A model generated the notes under the pieces. That model did no database searches, was not told the origin of the DNA, and saw only the letters and a list, made by a program, of their open reading frames with translations. From NCBI GenBank assembly GCA_023078555.1, contig CM041203.1:2571481-2635480 (forward strand): 64,000 bases of DNA, written 5' to 3'. How positions within the stretch are numbered: position 1 is the stretch's first letter; each line of letters begins with the position of its first letter. The translations under genes were made by a program, and so were the position numbers. Source of the stretch: Ulva prolifera. Taxonomy: Eukaryota > Chlorophyta > Ulvophyceae > Ulvales > Ulvaceae. This document shows, piece by piece, positions 1 to 18,169 of this stretch.

Positions 1-321
1 ATCCCCTTCAGCTTTGCACAACTTTGCGCTGCAGTCCTTGCGGCCGCGACGTCGAGTACTCCATTCCGCTCGCAGTTGCTGGCTGTGGATATGGAGTCTG
101 ATAGGTGACAGATTGTTTGCACGTTTTTGCTTAGTCTCGTTCACTCTTTCATTTTTTCGTTTCCCCTCCCTTTCTGTCTCTTTCTCTTTCCCTCTTCTGT
201 GGCATCTCTGGAAAATAGGGCGGGTGTTAATGTGCGCAGGAGGTGCAGCTCGGACCGGCTCTGCAGCTCCGCGGGCGTGTTTAGGCGTGTCGATCACTCC
301 GTCCGAGCAGCGTAGGGCGCT
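1..321. other. Upstream region of the bestrophin gene
   Basis: This stretch lies 5' of the first recognised bestrophin exon. It contains a pyrimidine-rich block at about 125-205 (ttc/ctt runs, including a variant of the CGTTCACTCTTT repeat motif seen elsewhere in the window). It may hold the promoter and 5' UTR. I see no TATA-like element I would defend and no convincing coding exon. Confidence 0.4.
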
Positions 322-7417
<7,096 letters not shown>

Positions 7418-8604
7418 ACAAATGGCGCAGCACACAGCATGCAGCCTGACTTGTACCGGGCGCCAGCGCTCGCGCGCACGCCATGTGCATGCGGAGGAGA
7501 GCGTGCTGTGCTGTGCTGTGCTGCGCCGAATTGGCTGGAGAAGAGGAACCCTCCAGGCTCCTCAATGCCACCCGCTTGTCGGAGCTTAGCCGTAGGTGGT
7601 GACGCTATCGGCTGACTAGCAGCTGATGCGCCCCGAGTATGTTTGCAGTGTGATGAGATTGATTGCCACCGTAACACCAGCAATGAGATGGTGCCGTCTC
7701 TGGGGATCTGCTGATGACCCGAGGCACAGCAGCCAGCCTAGGGTTCTACCTCTGCGCCCCCCCGCAGCCACCGATTTCAGGCCTACCAGCACCTCCACCT
7801 TCAAGTAGTCTTCGCCACTCCCACACAGCAGGCTATCATGCATGCATGCATGTGCACAGCATGCCGACCATGCATGATCCATATGAGTTTGTCTCAGCGT
7901 CGCTGCCAACTGCGCACACTGTGGCGCACCGAGCGGGCTGCCTGCTGCTTTCTACGCCACAGATGCAACACCCACACCACCATGTTCAACAAAAGTCTGC
8001 ACTGTCCACTTGCTTGAGCTAGAATGAGAAAACAGGGCATGTTCTACAACATACGTATAGTGGGATGTGAGGCAATGCGGAAATGTGAGCAGGGCCGGAG
8101 AGGGGAATCCCGTAACAGCCCAAGCGGTTGGAACAGCACTGATGGACACCTGCGGCAGTGCCTTCACAAGATTGAGCCTGTGCTTGGGAGTGAACACTGC
8201 GAGGCTGTTACAGTCTACTGGCACACGCTGCTGTGCTGATTCCACGGTTTTGCCCACGCCGCCTCCTTCAGTGTTGTGACACGACGGTTGACATCACCAT
8301 AGGCTACAATGATCACGTCTGACTACTGGTGTTTCTAGCGTGGCACTTCTAGCGTGCTACTATCTTGCACACATACAAAAACAGTCTCCGTTCAAAAGAC
8401 AGGTTCGTGGATTAGGCAGGCGTGCATTGGCCTCCGGCCTCTAGCTGTGGCCACCAGTGTGGCCTCCACACCCTGGACCCTGCGGCGGTGCTATACAGTA
8501 CTGCCGCGGCAACTGCGATGCCATCGCAGGCAGTCAACGCTGCACTGCAGAGAGGTCGTCACCGCAGGAACTGCTGACTGTGCAGAGAGAATGTGTCGTC
8601 CCAG
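7418..8604. other. Intergenic region between bestrophin and methyltransferase copy 1
   Basis: The two genes are convergent here, so both 3' ends face this stretch. From about 8085 rightward it is homologous to 13.91-14.42 kb, marking the left edge of the tandem duplication. I see no gene. Confidence 0.5.
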
Positions 8605-10543
8605 TCAGCGCTTCACTGCGGAGAGGGTCTTGGACGACGATGACAGGGACTTGAAGCACGGCTGCAAGCCCGCCTCGTCGAGCTGCGGGCCAAAGCTGAA
8701 GTCAACATACGAGCCATAGTGCGGCTCGTTGAAGCCCCCAAACGCCTTCAAATTTGCCAGCGCCCTCCGGTCCCCCTCCTGCGCTGAGTCGGTGATGATG
8801 AGCACCCCCCCGGGCCTGAGCACGCGCGCAAACTCCCGCAGCGCAGCAAGCCGTGCGGCTGCGGGCATCTCGTGGAACATGTAGACGCTGTACACGACGT
8901 CCATGCTCGCGTCGGCCTGCGGCAGCGCCTCCGCGGCGCACTGCAGGAACTCCACGCTGCCCGCGCTGCGCACGCTGGGTGCTGCGCAGCGCTCCCAGTA
9001 GGCCATGGCGGAGGCGGCCTTCTCGAGGTAGAAGGGCGAGAGGTCGGAGACGGTGAGGCGCGCGGCGGGGTAGTTGTCGCGCACGAACGTCGCGACCCGG
9101 CCGGTGCCGGCGCCGACCTCCAGCACATCTAGGCCCGCCCCGTTGGACCCCGGAAAGTGCCTGCACATAACTCTACTTGGGTTTTTCTGGCAGCATGACT
9201 TCCCGTAAAGTACATGCTGCAGATACTGGGCGAGCGCAGAAAGAGTCGGCCAAACACGACTGCCCCAATGGCTTTGGCCTGAACCCAGGTGCCCATCTCA
9301 GAAAGAGGGGGTGTAATCTAGACGCCCCCTGCGGGAGGCAAGCTCGTTGCCATGATGAGAATGGCGGTACGCCACAGAAATCTCCGTCGATGTGATCCCA
9401 TCAGTGTGGCCTGATCAGTGTGACAGGAACGAGGGCGACAGACCGCAGCGCCGATCCAGACTTTGTACCTGTTGGTGTGGCATGATCAGCATGGAACGGC
9501 CGTGAGAGGGGTAAGACGCACCGGTTCATCGCGAGCAGGGTGCCGCGCTGCATCGCATCCTGGCGGCCAGCAAATTTGTTTAAACAGCGTCTCAGTTGCG
9601 ACGTTGTACGTGTCCGCCGACCGCGAGCTGAACCAGCCGTCCGTCTGGAAGTGGAAGTTGTTCTGGTAGTAGTCCGGGTACAGCGGGCTGCGGCCGAAGG
9701 GCAGCAGGCCGACCTGGCCCTCGGGGTCGCGCCTGCGGCCGAGAACCTGGGGCGCCTCCTGGAGGTAGAGCATGCTCTGGCGGAAGACGTGGAGGGGGTT
9801 GTACTGGCGGTGGCCGGGGGTGGTCATGTCCCAGGGGAGCTTGTAGGCGCCCTCCTTGATGTTGCGGAGGTCACACTTGAAGACGTTGAAAGCTTCGGAG
9901 GTGGTATTCTGCAGAGCATATGCTCTGAGTACAGCCCAGCAGGCGCACATTCGGGGTGAGTCTCCTGAAGGCTCCAGGCACTGATCATGCGATTATGACG
10001 AGGCTGCAGTTGATGATGTTTGACCTGACCCGGCATGATGGGGATTGACAGCAGCCGACAGCTGGCTGGGGTGTGGCGTCACATGCATGCCTGGAGATCT
10101 AGAGTCGTGAGTCGTGAGTCGTGAGAAGGTCAGGGCAGCGGAATTTGTTGGCCAGACAACCAGCTGCAGCATCCGATGCGTACCCATGAAATCTGTGTGG
10201 CGGAGTTCCTGTCCAACGGATCATAAAAAGTGTATGTGACTTTCCCCTTTGCAAGCTTAAGGTCTCCTGTCCGTGCTGAGGTCAAGACAACTGACGCCGC
10301 AGCCTGTGTGAGGAAGAACAGCCACCGGGCGGAGTGATACGCCCAGTAGGCCGCCGACGTGGTGTCCTGCAGCACGTTCGCTTGCCGTACCGACGCGGCC
10401 ACAGCTGATGCGAGCTCTCGCAGATCTGACATGTCCTCCTTCGGCCTGTAGGTTTGGTCCCTCCAATACGCAATTGGTTATTGGTTAACCGTCCAGTGCT
10501 GCTCAAACCATCTGTCGTCATCTTGGCCTGGTTCCGGCATATC
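8605..10543 (-). pseudogene. SAM-dependent methyltransferase copy 1, disrupted
   Basis: Three exons match copy 2: 10184-10543, 9522-9908 and 8605-9160. Two insertions absent from copies 2 and 3 break the frame. A 15-bp insertion (ttggttattggttaa, about 10473-10487) puts an in-frame TAA (minus strand, 10478-10480) between HWTV and AYWR. A 10-bp insertion at about 9574-9583 shifts the frame just before GRQDAMQRGT; this exon is 387 bp against 377 in both other copies. The methyltransferase exon is intact: motif I reads VLEVGAGTGR and post-motif III RVLRPGGVLIITDS, ending LSAVKR. A further 6-bp insertion is in frame. Splicing around both lesions is conceivable but would delete conserved sequence. 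No upstream first exon was identified. Most likely a recent pseudogene. Confidence 0.8.
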
Positions 10544-10927
10544 CTGCGGCACAAGATCCCATCAGTTGGCGACAGTTCCGCTTGTGTCAACGATTCAACG
10601 CGCTCGTTTGCAGTACCTGCACGAGCGCCGACGAAGCAGCAGACTGCAGTGATGCATGCTGGACTCGCTGTTGGGAGCGTTGTCGTTGTATATCCGAGTC
10701 AAAATTTTCAACAACGTTTTCAGCGGGCCACAAGGAGTGGTATATATTACAGCAGGGTAAACGGTGGCGGCAACGAGGAGTGGTGTTGTTGCGGGCCTCA
10801 ACTCGAATGTATGCAGCACTGAAGCGCGCGGGCGGTCACACTGGCGAAGCGCCAGTGGCGATGCACATACTGCATAGCGGATGTGGTCGGGCGCACCTCG
10901 AGTGAAGCAGTGACAGCTGCAGTAGAT

Positions 10928-11142
10928 TCAGGAGAATCGTTTGGGCTTCCTGGCGCGTGTGCAGCGGCGCTGTCTGGGAGCCCAGCCTGTCTCGGAGGTG
11001 CCCCAGCGAAGGGGTACCCCACCGGTGGGCTTCGCTCCCAGCGCCTCCTTCCGTCGCGGCAGAATGGGCCACTCGTCAACCTGCGCCGCGCCACAAACTG
11101 CGGTTAGCACTGATATCACTGATATCACTGATATCTCTTACG
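10928..11142. repeat. Duplicated upstream block with a 9-bp tandem repeat
   Basis: 10930-11100 is a diverged duplicate of 16960-17110, upstream of methyltransferase copies 1 and 2. In both the frame is poorly conserved, so regulatory or untranslated sequence is more likely than coding. Copy 1 has about 30 extra bases around GGGGTACCCCACCGG. Three units of ACTGATATC lie at about 11108-11137. Confidence 0.5.
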
Positions 11143-11379
11143 GTGCACGATGCTTGAAATTCACCGGTGTGAGCTGCAGAGTCGAGCGCAGGCCTCTATA
11201 GGGCGTTTTCCCCTCGAGCCCGGAGGGAGGCCCCCCGGCCATGGACTTGTTATCAGGGCAAGCTGTGTGGCCGTGGCCGTTGATTCGGAAGAGGCTCTTT
11301 GGTTGTTGCTGCTGTCTATTCCCGTTCACTCTTTTGTAAATAATCAGGGCAAGGCTGCTGCGCGGATCATCGGCCAATT

Positions 11380-11415
11380 GGGATGTGGCCGCTCCTACGC
11401 CAGCGGCCACATCCC
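11380..11415. repeat. 14-bp inverted repeat with 8-nt loop
   Basis: GGATGTGGCCGCT and its exact complement AGCGGCCACATCC flank CCTACGCC, with one more G-C pair outside. It is a compact hairpin inside repeat sequence and may be part of a transposon end. Confidence 0.6.
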
Positions 11416-12289
11416 CACAATACGCCCGCTAGAATGGGCGTATTTCCAAAGGCGCGTTTGTCCAACGGGCGCTACCATTTTTGTCTGTGTCGTTGCAGCG
11501 AGGTGGTGAGAAGATGTACGGTGTACAAGGTTTGTTGTGTTTGCCACCTCCCGCCCACTCTTCTGTACACTGTGTGGGAAGTCGGGGGTTAACGCTGTTA
11601 TCACGCGTGAGCAGGGGTTGCGGTATGATGCGGGCCTTGTGGGAAGCAGAGCTCCCTTGGTGCAAGCGTGTCGTAGCTGTGATAACGCGAGTGCAGCAGA
11701 TCACATGCATTTGGCTGTGAGTCCGCGGGCAGACCGTAGGTCGGCTGTCCAGTGCACAGAATATAGGACGTACACAGCAGCTATGACTTTTGGGAGCACC
11801 TGCAGGTGAGTCGCTCGGGTGATCCAGAAGTATTTAAAAAAATAAATTCAAGTACTACATAGTATGCGGGACGCTATGTTATCCGAAACAGCTCTAAATC
11901 GGGCCTTGATGCATATGCTTGCGATAGATAGATATACAAATTGAACAGCTTTAGCTGTCAATTCCAGGTCATCTTTGACTGGAATCTGACAGGTGAGAAT
12001 GCTTTGCTGTTTATGTGTATCTGTCTACTGACTATAGCAGAGATTAGTGTGCTGAGCGTAATACGTGGTGCAGGAGTCTATCCTGTATGACCATGGATCA
12101 TAGCCGCTAGCTACAGAGCTCATATTAATATTGCCACAGGCATGGAGGGCCCGGTGCTGCCGGAGTGAGGCGTATGTGTGTGGCTGTGGGTCCTGAAGAG
12201 ATTCTTCAAGGTACGCTGTTTTTTGCTGTGTGGGTTTGTCTGTTCCCGTTCACTCTTCTGATGATCAAGCACACACTTGATCAAATCGT

Positions 12290-12893
12290 TGGCGGGACTC
12301 ACAGTCCCGTCTGATGACCTCTCGCCGCTTACAGGCCATCCGGCCTGAGCGGTGGGGTGCCCCTCGTGAGCCCTGCCTGCGTGACGCCATGGTGCACCAA
12401 CCGGCCTCTGCCTCCGGCTGGGCCGGGTCCGATGGGCGTGCGGGGTGCCTTCGTTGGCATATGCAGGGATTGCGGAGACGGCTTGGGCGATGCATTGTCC
12501 TGGGTGCGGTGCGGCGTGGGCCGGCGAGGCTGCGCGGCGGTGTGCCGGGCTGGTATGGTGTGCTGTGGCTCGGGGCGCCCGGGTTTGGGGCTAGGGCGGC
12601 CCCCGGCGATCGGGTGGCCATGATGGGCGGCCTCAGGCAGCAGTGTGTTGGGCGCGGCCCTGTCGTGCGGCGGCAGGCGTTGTGGTGTTGGCGGTTGTGT
12701 TGTTGTGTGTGGGCCGTGGGGTCTGTGCGTGTGTGTGCTGGTGTGTGGGTGTGTGCTTGGCGGTCTGCGGATCTGTGTCGCTTGCTGCGCCGGTGATGGG
12801 TGAGATGTGCGTGGGTGTCTTGGTGTTTGCTTCGTCTGCTTGCTACTTTCGCGGTGCTGCCCGCCTTGCTGCCTTTGTCCTTGTATGTATTAT
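12290..12893 (+). mobile_element. LINE 3' tail, family A terminus
   Basis: Near-copy of 61170-61814, which directly follows a LINE ORF remnant there. It starts GGGACTCACAGTCCCGTCTG, runs through a GT-rich interior and ends GCGGTGCTGCC...CTTTGTCCTTGTA. Only the tail is present here, as expected for a 5'-truncated retroposed copy. Open frames on both strands reflect repetitive composition. Confidence 0.7.
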
Positions 12894-13069
12894 AACACTT
12901 GATCAAATCGAGTGGGACTGCACCGCCGAGGAACAGCTGCCAGCGGGCTGCGCTCGCTGTCTCTAGAGACGATCGGCTCTGACAGTCCGTTTTTTGCGGA
13001 TCCCGCCAGGTTTCAAGGTCTGACGGCGTTTCTGGGGAAAACGTCTATTTCACTGACAGCGGGAATCAG

Positions 13070-13504
13070 TCAATCTCGGGAATCGCGGCGGGCTGCAGAG
13101 CAGTGAGATAATGTACGCCATAATTCACCCATGCAGTTCCTGAAATGCGAACAGGTACAACACGGTGGACGAGGTGTGCCTGCGGTGCTGGCTGCACGTG
13201 CAGCTAGCACCGCGCTGCGTGTCCTGTGTTGGTCGTCCAACGAACTGCTGAACACGATGTGAAAGCCCAGAAGCACGGGACACGTTGCGGCGACTTTGTA
13301 CACAGCGTACCTGCTGTGTACTTGAAGGTGCTGCGGCTGGAAGAAGTTGCCGTGCACGTCGGTATGCGTAGGTTTGCACTGAATCTTGTGCACATCCGGC
13401 CGACGCCCACGGCCCCAGCCATTGCCTGAGCAGCACAGCAGGCGCAGCGAAGATGATATCCAGCACACTTGTATAACCGTATATCTGAGCAAATAGCGCT
13501 TCAC
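13070..13504 (-). other. Unrecognised block duplicated at 17.4-17.8 kb
   Basis: A minus-strand frame is shared with 17407-17775. Matching pieces include MKR at the start, DVHK, HTDV, GNFFQPQ, the YAV region and LLGFHIVFS, but the frames part company by a frameshift midway. No family recognised. It could be an exon or exons of a small gene upstream of each tandem methyltransferase, or simply duplicated non-coding DNA with a retained open frame. Confidence 0.3.
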
Positions 13505-13593
13505 TGAGCCAATCGTGCAGGCTTCAGCTGGGGTGAAGGAGGTGGTGACGGAACGGTCAATTACGTGGCGCGGTGCTGTTTACATATATAACT

Positions 13594-13665
13594 GTCGTCT
13601 TACAAGAGTGTTTGTTTTCTCCCGTTCACTCTTTTGCAAATCGTCTTATAAGAGTGAACCGGGAT
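13594..13665 (+). repeat. Dispersed CCCGTTCACTCTTTTG repeat
   Basis: One of several copies of a short motif, CCCGTTCACTCTTTTGTAA or close variants, found also near 1376, 11325, 12240, 19690 and (inverted) 16770. Here it is flanked by two copies of a TCTTAYAAGAGTG element, giving a small direct-repeat structure at the junction of duplication units 1 and 2. Confidence 0.55.
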
Positions 13666-14480
13666 AGACGGACACAGCAGAAGAATTTCTTCCGAACCGC
13701 TTGGCGCTGTGCTCGGTTTGGCTTTCTGTGGGATCACGATCGGGCGGTGGAGTTCATGTTGCATAGCGCTGCATGAGGCACCTGTGGCGTGGCAATGCGC
13801 ACATGTGAGCAGGCCTCCCGCGAATCTTCTCCGCGGATCTTCATTTTCGGCAAGCCACGTCATTTTCGGCGCGCCACGTCACACCTGCCTCGAGGACGTC
13901 TTGGGTATACATGTGAGCAGGCCCGGAGTCATGATTCAAGCAATGGCCCAAGGGGTTGAAACAGCAGTGTTGGAGGGGGGCCACACCTGCGCACTGTTCA
14001 CACGCGTGAGCCTGTGCTTCGGTGTGAATTCGGTGTGAATGAATTAGCATTGCGAAGCCATTACAGTCTACTGTCACACTGCAGGGTATACGCTGCTTGC
14101 TGGTTTCACATTCTGTCCGTGTCGCCGCCTTGATCTGTGTGATACTGCTGCAATTTACATCACCAAATGCTACAACATTCACGTCTGATTACTGGTGCTT
14201 CTAGCGTGCACCCATGTTACACACATATGAAAAGAGTCTCTGTTGACAACATCTTGCGACAAATGCGCTGTTTTTGCAGGCGTGCATCGACCTCCGGCCT
14301 CCAGCTGTGGCCACCAGTGTGGCCGCCCGCCACACACCGAACCCACAAATACCAATGCGGCAATGCCATACAGTACTGCCTGGCAGCTGTGATGTCATCA
14401 CAGGCAGTCAACGCTGCACTGCAGAGAGGACTGCCCCGCAGTGAGCGGTGACTGTGCAGAGAGAGTGCGACCTATCCCAG

Positions 14481-16490
14481 TCAGCGCTTTACTGCGGAGA
14501 GGGTCTTGGACGACGATGACAGGGACTTGAAGCACGGCTGCAAGCCTGCCTCGTCGAGCTGCGGGCCAAAGCTGAAGTCAACATACGACGCGTAGTGCGG
14601 CTCGTTGAAGCCCCCAAACGCCTTCAAATTTGCCAGCGCCCTCCGGTCCCCCTCCTGCGCTGAGTCGGTGATGATGAGCACCCCCCCGGGCCTGAGCACC
14701 CGCGCAAACTCCCGCAGCGCAGCACGCCGCGCGGCAGCAGGCATCTCGTGGAACATGTAGACGCTGTACACGACGTCCATGCTCGCATCGGCCTGCGGCA
14801 GATTCTCCGCAGCGCACTGCAGGAAATCCACGCTGCCCGCGCTGCGCACGCTGGGTGCTGCGCAGCGCTCCCAGTAGGCCATGGCGGAGGCGGCCTTTTC
14901 GAGGTAGAAGGGCGACAGGTCGGAGACGGTGAGGCGCGCGGCGGGGTAGTTGTCGCGCATGAACGTCGCAACCCGACCGGTGCCGGCGCCGACCTCCAGC
15001 ACATCTAGGCCCGCCCCATTGGACCCCGGGAAGTGCCTGCACGTAACCGTCCCTGAGTTTCTGGCAGCATGACCCCCACCAGATTACATGCTGCAGATGC
15101 CCGGCGAGAGCAGAATGAGTGGGCTTGGTGCGAGTGCCATGATGGCTTTGACCTCATCCCAGGGGCCCAGCTCAAAAAGAGGGCTGAAATCTTGATGCCC
15201 CCTGTGGAAGGTAAGCTCATGAGCCCATGATGAGAACTGCAATGTCCCAATTCTTTGTTCTGTCCATGTGAGTGTGGCCTGATCAGTGTGGCAGGTGAGC
15301 ACGGGTGACAGACCGCAGCGCCGATCCAGACTTTGTCTCTGTTGGTGTGGCATGATCAGCATGGAACGGCCGTGAGGGGGGTAAGACGCACCGGTTCATC
15401 GCGAGCAGGGTGCCGCGTTGCATCGCATCCTGGCGGCCAGCAAACAGCGTCTCGGTGGCGACGTCGTACGTGTCCGCCGACCGCGAGCTGAACCAGCCGT
15501 CCGTCTGGAAGTGGAAGTTGTTCTGGTAGTAGTCCGGGTACAGCGGGCTGCGGCCGAAGGGCAGCAGGCCGACCTGGCCCTCGGGTTGGCGCCTGCGGCC
15601 GAGAACCTGGGGCGCCTCCTGGAGGTAGAGCATGCTCTGGCGGAGGACGTGGAGGGGGTTGTACTGGCGGTGGCCGGGGGTGGTCATGTCCCAGGGGAGC
15701 TTGTACGCGCCCTCCTTGATGTTGCGGAGGTCACACTTGAAGACGTTGAAAGCTTCGGACGAGATATTCTGCAGAGCATGGGGCACTGATTGCGTGAGGC
15801 TCCTGAAGGCTTCGGGCACTGAGAGCATGCCGAGGCTGCAGTGGATAAGGTGTAAAGTAAAGTAAATCTAAATTTGCTGAGCCGTATCCTATTGGACATT
15901 GACAACTCCGAATTACGGGACCACATATGCCGAAGGGGTAAACCACCTGGAAACCCCCCTCAGACGACCGTACGCAACTCACAGGGCCTCCTCCTGTCCT
16001 AAGCGCGGTGGTGTGCCCTGGCCCGGCATGAGGGTTGACAGCAGCCTATAGCTGACTGGGAGGTGATGGCACATGTATGCATGCCTGGAGTTTCATCAGG
16101 AGGTCAGCTCAGCGGAGTTCGTTAGCCAGAGAACCAGGTCGAGTGCCGCACCCATGCAAGCTGTGCCGCGGAGTCTCTGTCCAGTGCATTGTCACGCATG
16201 AATGTGACTTTCCCCTTTGCCAGATCTCCTGTGCGGGCTGAGGTTAAGACAACGGATGCAAAAGCCTGTGAGAGGAAATAAAACCATCGGGCGGAGTGAT
16301 ATGCCCAGTAAGCCGCGGACGTGGTGTCCTGCAGCACGTTCGCTTGCCGTGCCGACTCGGCCGCAGCTGATGCCAGCTCTCGCAGATCGGACATGTCCTC
16401 CTTCGGCCTGTAGGTTTGGTCCCTCCAATACGCAACCGTCCAGTGCTGCTCAAACCATCTGTCGTCATCCTGGCCTGGTTCGGGAATATC
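14481..16490 (-). CDS. SAM-dependent methyltransferase, copy 2
   Basis: Class I methyltransferase. Joined exons 16152-16490, 15392-15768 and 14481-15036 give 424 in-frame codons with no break. The N-terminal part has FEQHWTVAYWRDQTYRPKED and YWAYHSARW. The middle exon has DLRNIKEGAYKLPWDMTTP, YYQNNFHFQTDGWFSSRSA and GRQDAMQRGTLLAMNR. The last exon is the Rossmann domain: motif I VLEVGAGTGR, VYSVYMFHEMP, RVLRPGGVLIITDS. The pattern resembles plant, probably plastid, methyltransferases of UbiE/COQ5-like type; substrate unknown. The first exon, expected upstream of 16490 and likely to carry a targeting peptide, was not found. The intron 15769-16151 contains a transposon fragment. Last exon near-identical to copy 1. 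Confidence 0.8.
15852..16013 (-). mobile_element. Terminal fragment of the 858-bp TIR element
   Basis: Reverse-complement match to the right end of the element at 59018-59875, sharing GAGCCGTATCCTATTGGACA, GGGACCACATATGCCG and CGACCGTACGCAACTCACAG. It lies in an intron of methyltransferase copy 2. The matching intron in copy 1 (near 10.01-10.04 kb) lacks it, so it inserted in copy 2 after the duplication or was cleanly lost from copy 1. Confidence 0.8.
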
Positions 16491-17406
16491 CTGCGGCACA
16501 ACTTAAGTACCCATGAGTTGGCGACAGTGCCGCTTGTGTCAACGATTCGACACGTTCGGGTGCAGTGCACTAGCGCCGACAAAGCAGCAACGTCAATGTG
16601 CATGAATCCATCGGTCGTCGACGACGGCAGCAATGCGAATTACTCTCGCCGTTGAGAGCGGTGCCGTTGTATTTCAGCCAAACTTTCGAACAAGATATTC
16701 AGCTGGCAACGAGGAGCCTGTGACGTGGTGTTTTAGCGGGCCTCAACTCGAGTGTATGCAGCACTTACATTACAAAAGAGTGAACGGGAGAAAACAAACA
16801 CCGAAACCGAATCTCATCCGAATCAACTGCAACACACACTCACACACACACAGTGTATGCAGCACTTAACCGCGGGCGGTGACACTGGCGAAGCGCATAG
16901 TGCATAGCGAATGTGATCGGGCGCACCTCGAGTGTAGCAGTGACAACGGGAGCAGACTCAGGAGAATCTAATGGGCTTCTTGACCCGTTTACAACGTCGC
17001 TGTCTGGAAGCCCAGCCTGTATCGGAGGTGCCGCAGACCCAGCGACTCCTTCTGTCGCGGCAGAATGGACCGCTCGTTGACCTGCTCAGCACCACAAACT
17101 GTAGTTAACGCACCTGCAACAATTATGGTACACGATGCTTGATATATACAGGTCTGAGCTGCAGAGTCTAGCGGCAGGATCGACGGCGACGTAATCGAAG
17201 AGCATCCATCAATTTAGCAGCTCCACAGGCGCAAAGCACCGTAGGCATGAGGCAGATTTGCTCATCTACTTGACTGGGATAATCAGAAGCGCAGTTTTCA
17301 ACAATGTTTCACCCGCACGACACAACTACACGTGTATCGACCGCGAGCCATGCGGTAGGTCGACGATCGCCTGAAGCAGGCACCGCGCGATAGTTCACGC
17401 AGGCAG

Positions 17407-17775
17407 TCACTCGAATGCAAAAAGATACAATAAAGCGGTCGAGGTGTGCATCCGGTGCTGGCTGCACCGCAGTGCGTTTCCTGTGTTGGTCGTCCAACGC
17501 GGGCCACGCATTGCTGAACACGATGTGAAACCCCAGAAGCATAGGATACATTGCGGTGACTTGGACACAGCGTACCAGGTGTGTACTTGAAACTTCTGCG
17601 GCTGGAAGAAGTTACCGAGCACGTCGGTATGCGCAGGAATGCGCTGAACCTTGTGCACATCTGCCCGGCTTTGACGCCCACAGCCCCGGACATTTTCTAA
17701 GCAGCACAGCAGACGAACCGAAGGTGATAGCAAACACACTTGTCCTGTTGTAATCTTACGCAACCAGCGCTTCAC
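17407..17775 (-). other. Unrecognised block, counterpart of 13.07-13.50 kb
   Basis: Second copy of the unknown minus-strand frame. A stretch reading MYPMLLGFHIVFSNAWPALD (17.46-17.55 kb) is hydrophobic and open, but in another frame than the ADVHK...GNFFQPQ part. Either an intron separates them or the block is not coding. No family recognised. Confidence 0.3.
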
Positions 17776-18169
17776 AGAGCCAATCGTGCAGGCTTCGGCT
17801 GGGCGGTGGGTGCAGCCTGTCGGGTAAAGGTACGGTCAATCGCGTGGCCTCTGCAGGCTTGCGTGCAGTGTTCGAAGGGCGTTCTGTGGGCTCAAGACCG
17901 GGCGGCGGAGTTCGTATTGCGGAAGAGTTCGTATTGCGGAAGAGCTGCGGTGTGGTATGAAGACGGAGATTAAATCGTCTCCAACAACGGATGGACGGGT
18001 GAATGGTAATCGAGACCGCGCGATGGCTGAGGCGCCTACGTGGCCAGTATCACACTCGTGGCCACGGCTTGGCACCAGTGATCGACCCACGTAAGTGCAC
18101 GCAATTGCCCTGCGCTGACCCAGACCACATCAAGATGCACGGGCTAGCTGCCTTTTCTGTCCGGTCGAT

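Larger units (their letters stand above)
11143..13069. other. Repeat-rich interval in duplication unit 1
   Basis: No gene seen. Contents: copies of the CCCGTTCACTCTTTTGTAA repeat (about 11325 and 12240), a 14-bp inverted repeat (11380-11415), a segment at 11.58-11.70 kb related to bestrophin intron 1, an AT-richer stretch (11.8-12.1 kb) and a LINE 3' tail (12290-12893). This interval has no counterpart in unit 2, so much of it probably inserted after the duplication. Confidence 0.5.
8085..13750. repeat. Tandem segmental duplication, unit 1
   Basis: Order in this unit: non-coding flank (8085-8500), methyltransferase copy 1 (8605-10543), an upstream block (10.93-11.10 kb), TE insertions (11.2-12.9 kb), then an unknown block (13.11-13.75 kb). 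Each non-TE part has a diverged counterpart in the same order in 13.91-17.95 kb. Unit 1 is about 1.6 kb longer, mainly because of insertions at 11.2-13.0 kb. Confidence 0.75.
13910..17950. repeat. Tandem segmental duplication, unit 2
   Basis: Counterpart of 8085-13750 in the same order and orientation: flank (13.91-14.42 kb), methyltransferase copy 2 (14481-16490), upstream block (16.96-17.11 kb), unknown block (17.39-17.78 kb) and a short segment near 17.86-17.95 kb matching 13.70-13.75 kb. Unit 2 carries a TIR-element fragment (15852-16013) that unit 1 lacks at the matching site. Confidence 0.75.
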
